Assembly: GCF_947497025.1 (NCBI RefSeq)
Contig: NZ_CANMFC010000001.1
Span: forward strand, 620,001-684,000
Length of the DNA: 64,000 bases
Direction of reading: 5' to 3'
Source of the DNA: an uncultured Kushneria sp.
Lineage (GTDB): Bacteria > Pseudomonadota > Gammaproteobacteria > Pseudomonadales > Halomonadaceae
The translations under genes and the position numbers were made by a program. Below the pieces are notes generated by a model. It was given only the letters and a program-made list of their open reading frames with translations. It ran no database searches and was not told the DNA's origin. The first letter of the stretch is position 1. Each line of letters starts with the position of its first letter. Shown here one piece after another: positions 57,075 to 64,000 of the stretch.

Positions 57075-57992
57075 CTAAATGGTATTCGGAATCCCCAGAA
57101 ATGACGTGTTCAGCGAAAAGCCGAGGCCGATACGGCGAGTGTAGTGATCATAATCGATCAGGCTTTCCCCGTAGCCCTCGTAGTACTGTACAAAACCGCG
57201 GATCTTGCCGTGCAGCGGGAAGGAATAATCAATCTGATTGCCGAAATTGCCCTTGCCCGGATTGCCACGTGCAAGCCAGGTAATCTCGTGCTGGTTGCTG
57301 AAAAGATAGCTTGTCGTGATATCGGCATAGCCCACGTAATTTTCGATATCCGGGTTGTCATCGTCCTTTTCGGATTCAGGGATACGCCAGAAGGGCGCCA
57401 CTGAGACAGTCCAGTTGCCCTTTTGCCAAATACTGTCGAGATAAATGCGATTCCAGCTGCGTGACAGCGGATCGGAGCGACCATTGGACTGATGCACCAG
57501 GCCCACGCGATTGGCCGTGTTGGTCCAGCCCCCGAGAACGGTACTGTTATCGAAACTCATGAACAGTTCCGGCTCATAATTGGTCTCGCGAAATGGCGAA
57601 GAAGCGTCACTGTTGTAGGCCTGCCACCAGGAGCGCTGGGTATAGGCAAAGTACAGATCACCATTGTCGCCAAACACGTCATCAATCAGCCCGACCTTGA
57701 CGCTGAACTGAAACTTTACCTCGCCGCGATCAATATCGCTGTCTTCACTGATTTCTCTGAAGGCCTCGCCATTGGGACGTGCATTATAGGTATAGGGCAT
57801 TAGATAATTGCGCTTGTATACGGTAATGGCTACCGGGTTAAGCGTCGCCTGCCGCTCAAGTGCTTCCCTGCCACGATCCCGTTGCATGGCGAGGGTATCG
57901 GTATCGTTTTCCGCGGCACCGGCCAGCGTGCTGCCTGTCATGAGACCCAGTAGAAGGGACTTCACTACCAGACGTTGAATACGATGAGTCAT
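57075..57992 (-). CDS. pldA: Outer membrane phospholipase A
   Basis: OMPLA is a Ca2+-dependent dimeric outer-membrane barrel that removes phospholipids from the outer leaflet. The 305-residue product has a signal peptide ending LAGA (about residue 26). The catalytic triad is visible: H167 and S169 in LVHQSNGRSDPLSRSW and N181 in the WNRIY that follows. YMPYTYN-like (NYLMPYTYNARPN) and the C-terminal Phe-rich strands fit the family. The last visible strand ends before IPNTI. GGAATGG lies before the ATG. Divergent from mscK. It partners LpxR as an outer-leaflet lipid enzyme. Confidence 0.95.
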   Translation of the reverse strand: MTHRIQRLVVKSLLLGLMTGSTLAGAAENDTDTLAMQRDRGREALERQATLNPVAITVYKRNYLMPYTYNARPNGEAFREISEDSDIDRGEVKFQFSVKVGLIDDVFGDNGDLYFAYTQRSWWQAYNSDASSPFRETNYEPELFMSFDNSTVLGGWTNTANRVGLVHQSNGRSDPLSRSWNRIYLDSIWQKGNWTVSVAPFWRIPESEKDDDNPDIENYVGYADITTSYLFSNQHEITWLARGNPGKGNFGNQIDYSFPLHGKIRGFVQYYEGYGESLIDYDHYTRRIGLGFSLNTSFLGIPNTI

Positions 57993-58202
57993 AAAGATCC
58001 ATTCCAGAGATGACAGACGTCACGATGAGCTTATCATGGCGCCCTGAATTCGACATGCCCAGGGGTGGGGCAGGCGCTATCGGGATGACTGTCATTATCG
58101 GCAATCCCGGGCGACGTTTTAGTTATTACCTGGTAGATCGATATTATGTCTGCGCAGGAAGTTCTAATCCAGAGATGTTCGTTCATGTGAGGTAGGGTCA
58201 GC

Positions 58203-61200
58203 GTGGGAAAACCTGTCAGGGGGTCAGCATGCCGGGTCATGTTGTTGGTAATGATACTGATGTTGTGGTTGATGCCTCTGTGGGCACTGGCCAGCGATCA
58301 GGAGATGCCGACTCGTCAGTCCATCGACGAACAAATACAGACGCTTGAGGGCAATGACCCCAAAAGCGCGGTCGAACAGCGGACGCTCGAAACGCTGAAA
58401 AAGACCCGCGAGGCGCTTGAGGCACTTGATAAAACGCAGCAGGAACAGGCCTCGCTCGAAGAGAGAGTCAATCAGGCCGGCCGACAGCGGCGTCAGTATC
58501 AAAGTCAGCTACAGGGGCTGGAAAGTGATCGAGCGCTGGACAGTGAGGCACTGGGCAGGAGTTCTGTCGAACAGCTGGAGCAGCGGTTGGGCACCACTCT
58601 TGAGGACCTCAAGCGTCAGCAGGAGCAGCTCAGCGAAGTCTCTCGTGCCCTGATCAGCGCACAGACCCTGCCTGAGCGGGTGCAGGCCACCATCAGCGAT
58701 GCACGTCGTGAGCAACAGCAGCTCAGCGATTCACTGGAATCCGGCGACGGCAATGCGCCCAGCAGCGAACAACGACAGCTGGTCGACGTGCGCATGGCTC
58801 TGCTGGATGCCCGAATCGAGCTGGGTCAGCGTCAGCTGGCCAACAGTACGGTACTGCGCGACGTCAATCAGGTGCATCGAGAGCTTCTGGCGCGCCAGAT
58901 TGATATCAATCAGAACACGCTGCTGGTGCTGCAGGAAGCGATTAACCAGAAGCGACGGGACGCCTCCGAACAGGCCATCGCCGAGGCCGCTCACATCGGG
59001 GACAACGATCGGATCAGCAATCCGGTCGTAGATGAAGCGCGTGCCGAAAATCAGGCGCTGGCCCAGGAGCTTTTGCGCACGACCGATCGCGCCAACACGA
59101 TGATTCGTGCCGGGATCAATACCCGTGCCCGGCTTGAGCAGGTGCGCCAGGTCGAGCGCACGCTCAACGAGCAGATCGAGGCGCTTCGAGGCAGCCTTTT
59201 GCTGTCGCGCGTGCTGCGTCAGCAGCGTGGATCGCTACCCGATGTTCAGAATCAGAACAGCCTTCAGGAAGAGATTGGCGACCTTCGCCTGCGTCAGTTT
59301 GATATCGGCCAGTTGCGCCAGGCGCTGGCCAACCCTGAAAGCTACATTGATACCCAAGTGGAAAGCGATGAACCCTTGACGCCTCAGGCACGTCAGGTAC
59401 TGCTACAAACGCTCGAGATGCGGCGTGACCTGCTGGATCAGCTGGATCGCGAGTACGGCAGTCTACTGAGCCGGGCCATCGATGTTCAGCTTAACCAGCA
59501 ACAGCTGGTCGACATCAGCCGCTCGGTGCGTGACACCATTGAAGAGCAGCTGTTCTGGGTTGCCAACGGACAGCCGCTGGGCCTGTCATGGCTCAGGGAG
59601 CTTCCGGAGCGCCTCGGGCAGCAGCTGCTGGGTGGACAATGGTTTCAGACGCTGGGGTCGCTCTGGGCCATCCCTTCCCCGCGAGCCCTGTTGGCCGTAC
59701 CGCTTTTGATCGTGGCCGGACTGGTGGCCTTTTTTCGTCGTCGCATCAAGGCCTATCTGCTGGAGCTGCATGACCAGATCGGTCGTCTCAAGCGGGATAC
59801 TCAGCTGCATACCCCCCGTGCCATCCTGCTCAATCTGGTCCTGTCCTCGACACTGCCGCTGACCCTCCTGACTGCCGGGATAGCCCTGTGGCTGGGCGGC
59901 GAAGGGTTTGCCGTCTCGCTGGGACGAGCGCTTTTGCAGCTGGCGCTTGCCGTACAGGTGTTCGGGTTGATTCGACGTCTGCTGGTGCCCGACGGGGTGG
60001 CGATACGCCATTTTCACTGGCCTTCTTCCTATGTCGAACAGTTGCGTCGCAATATCTTCTGGCTGGGGTGCAGCGTGAGCCCGGTGGTCGTGGTGGCCAG
60101 TATTGCCGAACAGGCCGATAGCCGACTGGCCGAGCAGCCGCTGGCGCTTTTGATCATGCTGGCGGGGCTGGTCGGCATGAGCGTTTTCATGCTGCGCCTG
60201 ATTCTGGCGCATGTGCCCTGGATGGGGGTACGTCTTTTCCGTCTGCTATTGGGCGTTACGCTTTCCATGGTGCCGCTGGCACTGATCGGCATGATTCTGT
60301 TTGGCTATGAATACACGGCGCTGCGGCTGTGTAGCCGCTTTATTCTGACGCTTTATATTCTGGCATTGTGGCTTCTGGTTGAGGCCAGCGTGGTCAGGGG
60401 ACTGGCCGTAGCGGCCCGGCGGCTGGCGTACCGACGTGCGGTGGCCCGTCGCCGCGCACAGGGGCGTGACAGTGCCGCCGAAAGCGGTGTTGAGCTTGTC
60501 GAGGAACCGCCGCTGGATATGGAACAGGTCAATCAGCAGTCACTGCGTCTGTCCAAATTGATCCTGTTTCTGATCTTTATCAGCGTGCTGTATCTGGTCT
60601 GGGCTGACCTTCTGGGCGTGCTGTCGTATCTGGATAACGTCAGCATCGGTCAGATCAGCGAAAGCGATGCCGCTGGTGGCGACGTCAACGTGGTGACGCT
60701 GGCCGATGTGATGACGGCATTGATCATTGTCGGACTGATGGTGGTCATGGCACGCAACCTGCCGGGGCTTCTGGAGGTCATGGTGCTGTCCCGGCTCAAT
60801 CTCAAGCAGGGCAGTGCCTACGCGGTTACCTCGCTTTTGTCCTACACCATTGTCGGCAGCGGTATCGTGGCAGCGCTGGGCACGCTGGGCGTGACCTGGG
60901 ACAAGCTGCAGTGGCTGGTGGCCGCCCTGTCGGTCGGGCTGGGTTTTGGTCTGCAGGAGATCTTTGCCAATTTCATTTCAGGTCTGATCATATTGTTCGA
61001 GCGACCGATTCGTATCGGCGACACCATTACGCTGGGTAATTTGCACGGCACGGTCAGCCGGATTCGTATCCGAGCCACCACGGTGACGGATTTTGATCGC
61101 AAGGAGATCATCATCCCTAACAAGACGTTCGTGACGGATCAGCTGATCAACTGGTCATTGACCGACAACATCACGCGCGTGGTGTTGACCTTTGGGGTGG

Positions 61201-61583
61201 CGCACGGCACCGATCTCGATCTGGCCCATCGCATTCTTCGACGCATTGCCGATGAGCACCCCAAGGTGCTTGCCGATCCCGAGCCGCAGGTGTTTTGCAT
61301 GGCCTACAGCCAGAGCGCCTTCAATTTCGAGCTGAGGGTGTTCGTCAACGAACTGGTCGATCGTCTGGTGGTCACCGATGAGATCAATCGCCGGGTCGAT
61401 GCCGAATTCAAGACCAGCGGTCTACGTGTGGCCTTTCAGCAGATGGACGTCTGGCTGCACAACGAAAAGGGCGAAAAGCGTCTGGTTCAGCAGCGGGCGA
61501 CGCGGGATGGACGCCCGAGCCCTCATTCCAGAAGCGCCCATGACGGTGATCCGGGCGATGTCTCGCCCGGCGAGCTGACCTGA
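58203..61583 (+). CDS. mscK: Mechanosensitive channel MscK (KefA-like)
   Basis: Large mechanosensitive channel of the MscS superfamily that lets ions escape on osmotic downshock. The 1,126-residue product (E. coli MscK 1,120) has an N-terminal signal/TM segment, a long Gln/Glu/Leu-rich periplasmic coiled-coil region (about 35-450), then around eight TM helices and a C-terminal MscS core: LLSYTIVGSGIVAALGTLGV, SVGLGFGLQEIFANFISGL, ERPIRIGDTITLGNL. The MscS beta and alpha-beta domain follows. The GTG at 58203 has AGGTAGGG at good spacing. Central to osmotic safety in a halophile (inference). Converges with tlyA. Confidence 0.94.
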   Translation: MGKPVRGSACRVMLLVMILMLWLMPLWALASDQEMPTRQSIDEQIQTLEGNDPKSAVEQRTLETLKKTREALEALDKTQQEQASLEERVNQAGRQRRQYQSQLQGLESDRALDSEALGRSSVEQLEQRLGTTLEDLKRQQEQLSEVSRALISAQTLPERVQATISDARREQQQLSDSLESGDGNAPSSEQRQLVDVRMALLDARIELGQRQLANSTVLRDVNQVHRELLARQIDINQNTLLVLQEAINQKRRDASEQAIAEAAHIGDNDRISNPVVDEARAENQALAQELLRTTDRANTMIRAGINTRARLEQVRQVERTLNEQIEALRGSLLLSRVLRQQRGSLPDVQNQNSLQEEIGDLRLRQFDIGQLRQALANPESYIDTQVESDEPLTPQARQVLLQTLEMRRDLLDQLDREYGSLLSRAIDVQLNQQQLVDISRSVRDTIEEQLFWVANGQPLGLSWLRELPERLGQQLLGGQWFQTLGSLWAIPSPRALLAVPLLIVAGLVAFFRRRIKAYLLELHDQIGRLKRDTQLHTPRAILLNLVLSSTLPLTLLTAGIALWLGGEGFAVSLGRALLQLALAVQVFGLIRRLLVPDGVAIRHFHWPSSYVEQLRRNIFWLGCSVSPVVVVASIAEQADSRLAEQPLALLIMLAGLVGMSVFMLRLILAHVPWMGVRLFRLLLGVTLSMVPLALIGMILFGYEYTALRLCSRFILTLYILALWLLVEASVVRGLAVAARRLAYRRAVARRRAQGRDSAAESGVELVEEPPLDMEQVNQQSLRLSKLILFLIFISVLYLVWADLLGVLSYLDNVSIGQISESDAAGGDVNVVTLADVMTALIIVGLMVVMARNLPGLLEVMVLSRLNLKQGSAYAVTSLLSYTIVGSGIVAALGTLGVTWDKLQWLVAALSVGLGFGLQEIFANFISGLIILFERPIRIGDTITLGNLHGTVSRIRIRATTVTDFDRKEIIIPNKTFVTDQLINWSLTDNITRVVLTFGVAHGTDLDLAHRILRRIADEHPKVLADPEPQVFCMAYSQSAFNFELRVFVNELVDRLVVTDEINRRVDAEFKTSGLRVAFQQMDVWLHNEKGEKRLVQQRATRDGRPSPHSRSAHDGDPGDVSPGELT

Positions 61584-61589
61584 TTCCGG

Positions 61590-62360
61590 TCAGCCGAGAT
61601 CGCGGGTGGCATGCATCACGAACTCCCGGTTGCCGTCTGTGCCGGTGATCGGGCTGTCACCCCAGTAGTGCAAAGTGAATCCGGTCTGCTTACAGCACTG
61701 TCGCAGACGGGTTTCCACCTGCGCGTAGTGCCGTGCATCGCGCACGATGCCGCCGCTGCCGATCTGCTCGGGGGAGAGCTCAAACTGTGGCTTGACCAGA
61801 CTGAGCAGATGCGCGCCGGCCGGTAACAGACGCGAAAGCTCCGGCAGAATCAGCGTCTGGGAAATGAACGACACATCCATCACGGCACCGGCCAGCCCGT
61901 CAGGGGTCAGCATCATGATCTGCTCGTCCGGCAGGTGGCGCGCATTGATGCCTTCCAGACAGTGCACCCGGTGATCGTCGCGCAGCAGCGCATCGAGCTG
62001 GTCATGGCCGACTTCGATGCCGATCACTCGTGCCGCCCCATGCTGGAGCAGACAATCGGTGAACCCGCCGGTCGACTGACCTACATCCAGCAGCGTCAGC
62101 CCCTTGGGCGTCATTTTGGTGGCGGCCAGCAGTGCTTCGAGCTTGAGCCCGGCTCGTGAGACGTAGCGCTCCTCCGGGTCCTCAATGACATGAAACTCAC
62201 TCTCTTCGGGCAGCTTTTCGCCTGGGCGGGTCAGGGTGCGTGGCTGCCCCTGCTGGATCAGCTGTACCCGGCCGTGACGAATCAGGCGCTGGGCACGTGT
62301 GCGTGAACGTACCAGTGCCTGGGCGACCAGAAGCTGATCGACACGTACCATCCTGCTCAT
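61590..62360 (-). CDS. tlyA: TlyA family rRNA 2'-O-methyltransferase
   Basis: TlyA methylates ribose of C1409 in 16S and C1920 in 23S rRNA in mycobacteria; gammaproteobacterial relatives are usually annotated for rRNA methylation. The 256-residue product has an S4 RNA-binding domain (VRVDQLLVAQALVRSRTRAQ to about residue 60) and an FtsJ-like domain with GLTLLDVGQSTGGFTDCLLQ (motif I), AGAVMDVSFISQTLILPEL with the catalytic Asp and VKPQFEL with the Lys. AGGA is 8 nt before the ATG at 62360, and too close to the ATG at 62366. It overlaps nothing; mscK ends 7 bp away. Confidence 0.92.
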   Translation of the reverse strand: MSRMVRVDQLLVAQALVRSRTRAQRLIRHGRVQLIQQGQPRTLTRPGEKLPEESEFHVIEDPEERYVSRAGLKLEALLAATKMTPKGLTLLDVGQSTGGFTDCLLQHGAARVIGIEVGHDQLDALLRDDHRVHCLEGINARHLPDEQIMMLTPDGLAGAVMDVSFISQTLILPELSRLLPAGAHLLSLVKPQFELSPEQIGSGGIVRDARHYAQVETRLRQCCKQTGFTLHYWGDSPITGTDGNREFVMHATRDLG

Positions 62361-62378
62361 GTTCATGTCCTGCGGTGC

Positions 62379-62409
62379 AAAAAAGGGGCCCGATGCCAGG
62401 CATTCGGGA
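62379..62409 (-). terminator. Intrinsic terminator of the substrate-binding protein gene
   Basis: On the minus strand CCCGAATGCC and GGCATCGGG (one bulge) form a hairpin followed by CCCCTTTTTT, right after the stop at 62422. It ends 19 bp before the tlyA start. Confidence 0.7.
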
Positions 62410-62421
62410 TCTTCTATAGGG

Positions 62422-63546
62422 CTATTCTACCTCGCCTTCAACGGTGTACGAGACGAAGTGCCGGTCACTTTTAAAAATCGTCTGCCAACGGTGGAGCAGA
62501 GCCTGCCGCTTGAGCGGGTCGATCAGCGCCAGCAATCCCGGTGTCAGTCGAATGGGCTCCAGTGATGTTTCGCCTCCAGTAGCGTCATGAACGGCCAGCG
62601 GGCTGCCCAGCGGTGTCCGGGATGTCATGACGGCCTGCCCCTCGTTTGAGGTGATAAAGGCCAGAAAGCGTCTGGCCGTGTTCGGGTGCTGGGCAGTCCC
62701 GGGAATCAGCGCCAGCCTCTGCAGGGCCAGCGCATAATCATCGGGGGCCTGCATCACCAGTTCGGGATGATGTTGAACCGCGCGTCGCGCGTAGGAGCCG
62801 ATCAGGTTGTAGCCGATCAGATAGCGTCCCTCGATCAGCCCCTGAAGCATCGCAGCGGTAGAGTCCACCAGTTGTGTGTCGGCCTGACCCATGGCCTCGA
62901 AAAGTGTCCATGCCTCCGTAGAGCGCGCGACATCCTGGGCTACGGCCATGAAACCAGTCGGGCTTCGGGCGGGGTCATAGGTCACGACGCGACCGGTCAG
63001 CGCATCACGGTGATGGTTTAAAAGGGCCAGCAGACTGGCATGATCCGTTGGCGGCTGGGCGCGATCGGCCAGCTCCCGACGGTAGACCATGACCAGGGGT
63101 TCCTGGGTCAGGCCAATAAGCTCATCACGCCAGCGGGCGTCCTGCGGCCAGGCCGGGTTGATCACTCCCTCGCCCAGTGGCTGTGCCAGACCCGCGTTGG
63201 CCAGACGGTACTGCTGTGCCATGGCCGAGGACATCAATAGATCGACATCGGAGGGTATGGTGGTGAAGGGGTGGGGCTCGCCACGTGAGGCGTCGCGATA
63301 GTCCAGCGTGATGCCCGGGTAGCGCTGATGAAAGGCTTCAAGTACGGGGCGCAGAACGTCGACTTCCACCACCCCCTGAATATTGAGACGCTCAACGCCA
63401 TGTCCCTCAAAGTGCAGATGGCCCGGTGAGGTTGTTCCGGTGCCTTCAGCACCAGAGGCTGCGGTTGCAAGGATCAGCAGCATGATCAACACCGTGCGGC
63501 ACAGGGCCTTGAAGGAAGCTGGCATCAGCATCAATCGGGTAGCCAT
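62422..63546 (-). CDS. ABC transporter substrate-binding protein (Fe3+/solute type)
   Basis: Periplasmic binding protein of 374 residues with a signal peptide (LMLMPASFKALCRTVLIMLL ending ASGA near residue 33). The fold resembles bacterial extracellular solute-binding proteins of the iron/phosphonate-like group: VLRPVLEAFHQRYPGITLDY, LLMSSAMAQQYRLANAGLAQ, GLIEGRYLIGYNLIGSYARR, RRFLAFITSNEGQAVM. The start ATG 63546 has AGGA 7 nt upstream and overlaps the sensor-kinase stop by 16 nt, so it is coupled to a two-component gene rather than to a permease. Ligand unknown; possible signal-sensing partner (inference). Confidence 0.85.
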   Translation of the reverse strand: MATRLMLMPASFKALCRTVLIMLLILATAASGAEGTGTTSPGHLHFEGHGVERLNIQGVVEVDVLRPVLEAFHQRYPGITLDYRDASRGEPHPFTTIPSDVDLLMSSAMAQQYRLANAGLAQPLGEGVINPAWPQDARWRDELIGLTQEPLVMVYRRELADRAQPPTDHASLLALLNHHRDALTGRVVTYDPARSPTGFMAVAQDVARSTEAWTLFEAMGQADTQLVDSTAAMLQGLIEGRYLIGYNLIGSYARRAVQHHPELVMQAPDDYALALQRLALIPGTAQHPNTARRFLAFITSNEGQAVMTSRTPLGSPLAVHDATGGETSLEPIRLTPGLLALIDPLKRQALLHRWQTIFKSDRHFVSYTVEGEVE

Positions 63547-64000
63547 AGACCGATCCTGAAATCACCGCTGTCCGTGTGGTCCATGACCACGTGCCCACCA
63601 TGGGCTCGGGCCACGCCATCGACAATCGCCAGCCCAAGACCGCTACCGGGCCCCTGCTCCTGACAGCGATGAAACGGACGCAACACGTCCGCCTGCTCGG
63701 CGGCGCTAATGCCTGGGCCATCGTCTGCGACATAAAGCACTCTGGTGTGGGCATCGATGCCAACGGTCACTTGGGTGCGGGCGTAGCGCAGGGCGTTATC
63801 GATCAGGTTGCTCAGCGCTTCTTCGAGCTGCCAGCCATCGCCCTCTACGGCCAGCGCCGGACAGGGCTCGGCAAGTCCGAGATCGATGCCGGCGCGGTCG
63901 GCAGCCGGTAGCAGGCGAAGCAGCGTGTCGCGAGCCAGCGTCTTGAGCGCTATCGGTTGTCGATTTACCGGCACTTGTGGAGCGTCAAGACGCGTCAATG
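63531..64000 (-). CDS. Sensor histidine kinase, C-terminal part (5' end beyond window)
   Basis: Only the ATP-binding end is visible, about 155 codons. It has the HATPase_c N-box EALSNLIDNALRYARTQV, the G1 box VADDGPGISAAEQADVL, and the G2 box GSGLGLAIVDGVARAHGG, followed by a short tail FRIGLWLPD, typical of EnvZ/TctE-type kinases. The His phosphoacceptor and sensor domain lie beyond base 64000. It overlaps the binding-protein gene by 16 nt. A TctE-like pair with the periplasmic protein is possible; the regulator gene is outside. Confidence 0.9.
   Translation of the reverse strand, partial: LTRLDAPQVPVNRQPIALKTLARDTLLRLLPAADRAGIDLGLAEPCPALAVEGDGWQLEEALSNLIDNALRYARTQVTVGIDAHTRVLYVADDGPGISAAEQADVLRPFHRCQEQGPGSGLGLAIVDGVARAHGGHVVMDHTDSGDFRIGLWLPD

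Overview
The window looks like a chromosomal segment of a moderately GC-rich halophilic gammaproteobacterium, most likely a member of the Halomonadaceae. The evidence is protein character (acidic, Glu/Asp-rich linkers; a 1.6-kDa-residue-scale NAD-glutamate dehydrogenase of about 1,614 residues), gene order shared with E. coli (icd next to rluE-nudJ-mnmA-hflD-purB; ftsK-lolA-rarA; ycbX/pyrD/rmf/rlmKL), and an aat-bpt-infA / clpS-clpA block. Genus cannot be fixed from sequence alone. No prophage, insertion sequence, CRISPR array or plasmid function was seen; nearly everything is housekeeping.

Layout. 1-2.4 kb: outer-membrane genes (ompW cut by the window edge, lpxR, slyB). 2.5-8.6 kb: a minus-strand run from rluE down to an acetyltransferase (rluE, nudJ, mnmA, hflD, purB, roxA, GNAT), with 4-nt overlaps at two junctions. 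8.7-15.2 kb: icd, then clpS-clpA facing infA, bpt and aat; this set contains the amino-acid transferases, the recognin and the unfoldase of the bacterial N-degron route. 15.2-24.7 kb: a chemoreceptor, ftsK-lolA-rarA, a hemerythrin-like protein and a membrane-anchored DsrE-like protein. 24.8-34.4 kb: trmA, the large NAD-glutamate dehydrogenase, a MOSC protein, an uncharacterised two-domain exported protein and pyrD. 34.5-42.7 kb: rmf, rlmKL, a tiny WGR-like protein, pdxB, htpX, alaA, ylqF and msrB.

42.8-45.2 kb is the most disturbed stretch. It holds a gamma-glutamyltransferase-family pseudogene (in-frame TAA, lost catalytic section, 24-bp tandem repeat) and a tRNA cluster with three tRNA-Glu, two tRNA-Gly in a perfect 176-bp tandem duplication, and a truncated third tRNA-Gly tail behind a strong stable-RNA promoter. 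45.2-50.4 kb: a cation/calcium exchanger, the yadG-yadH type ABC exporter, queF, a nitroreductase, tRNA-Ser and a small unknown gene. 50.4-57 kb: acuI, an acyltransferase flanked by long AT-rich gaps, gnd, a YhiN-type flavoprotein and the yqjD-yqjE-yqjK membrane operon. 57-64 kb: pldA, the giant mechanosensitive channel mscK, tlyA, and a periplasmic binding protein overlapping a sensor kinase cut by the window end.

I found no clear new multi-gene system. The best leads are the decaying GGT gene, the rearranged tRNA array, the exported two-domain protein at 32.2-33.3 kb, the stand-alone WGR-like protein, a hemerythrin-like protein missing metal ligands, and two strong inverted repeats upstream of ylqF and htpX.
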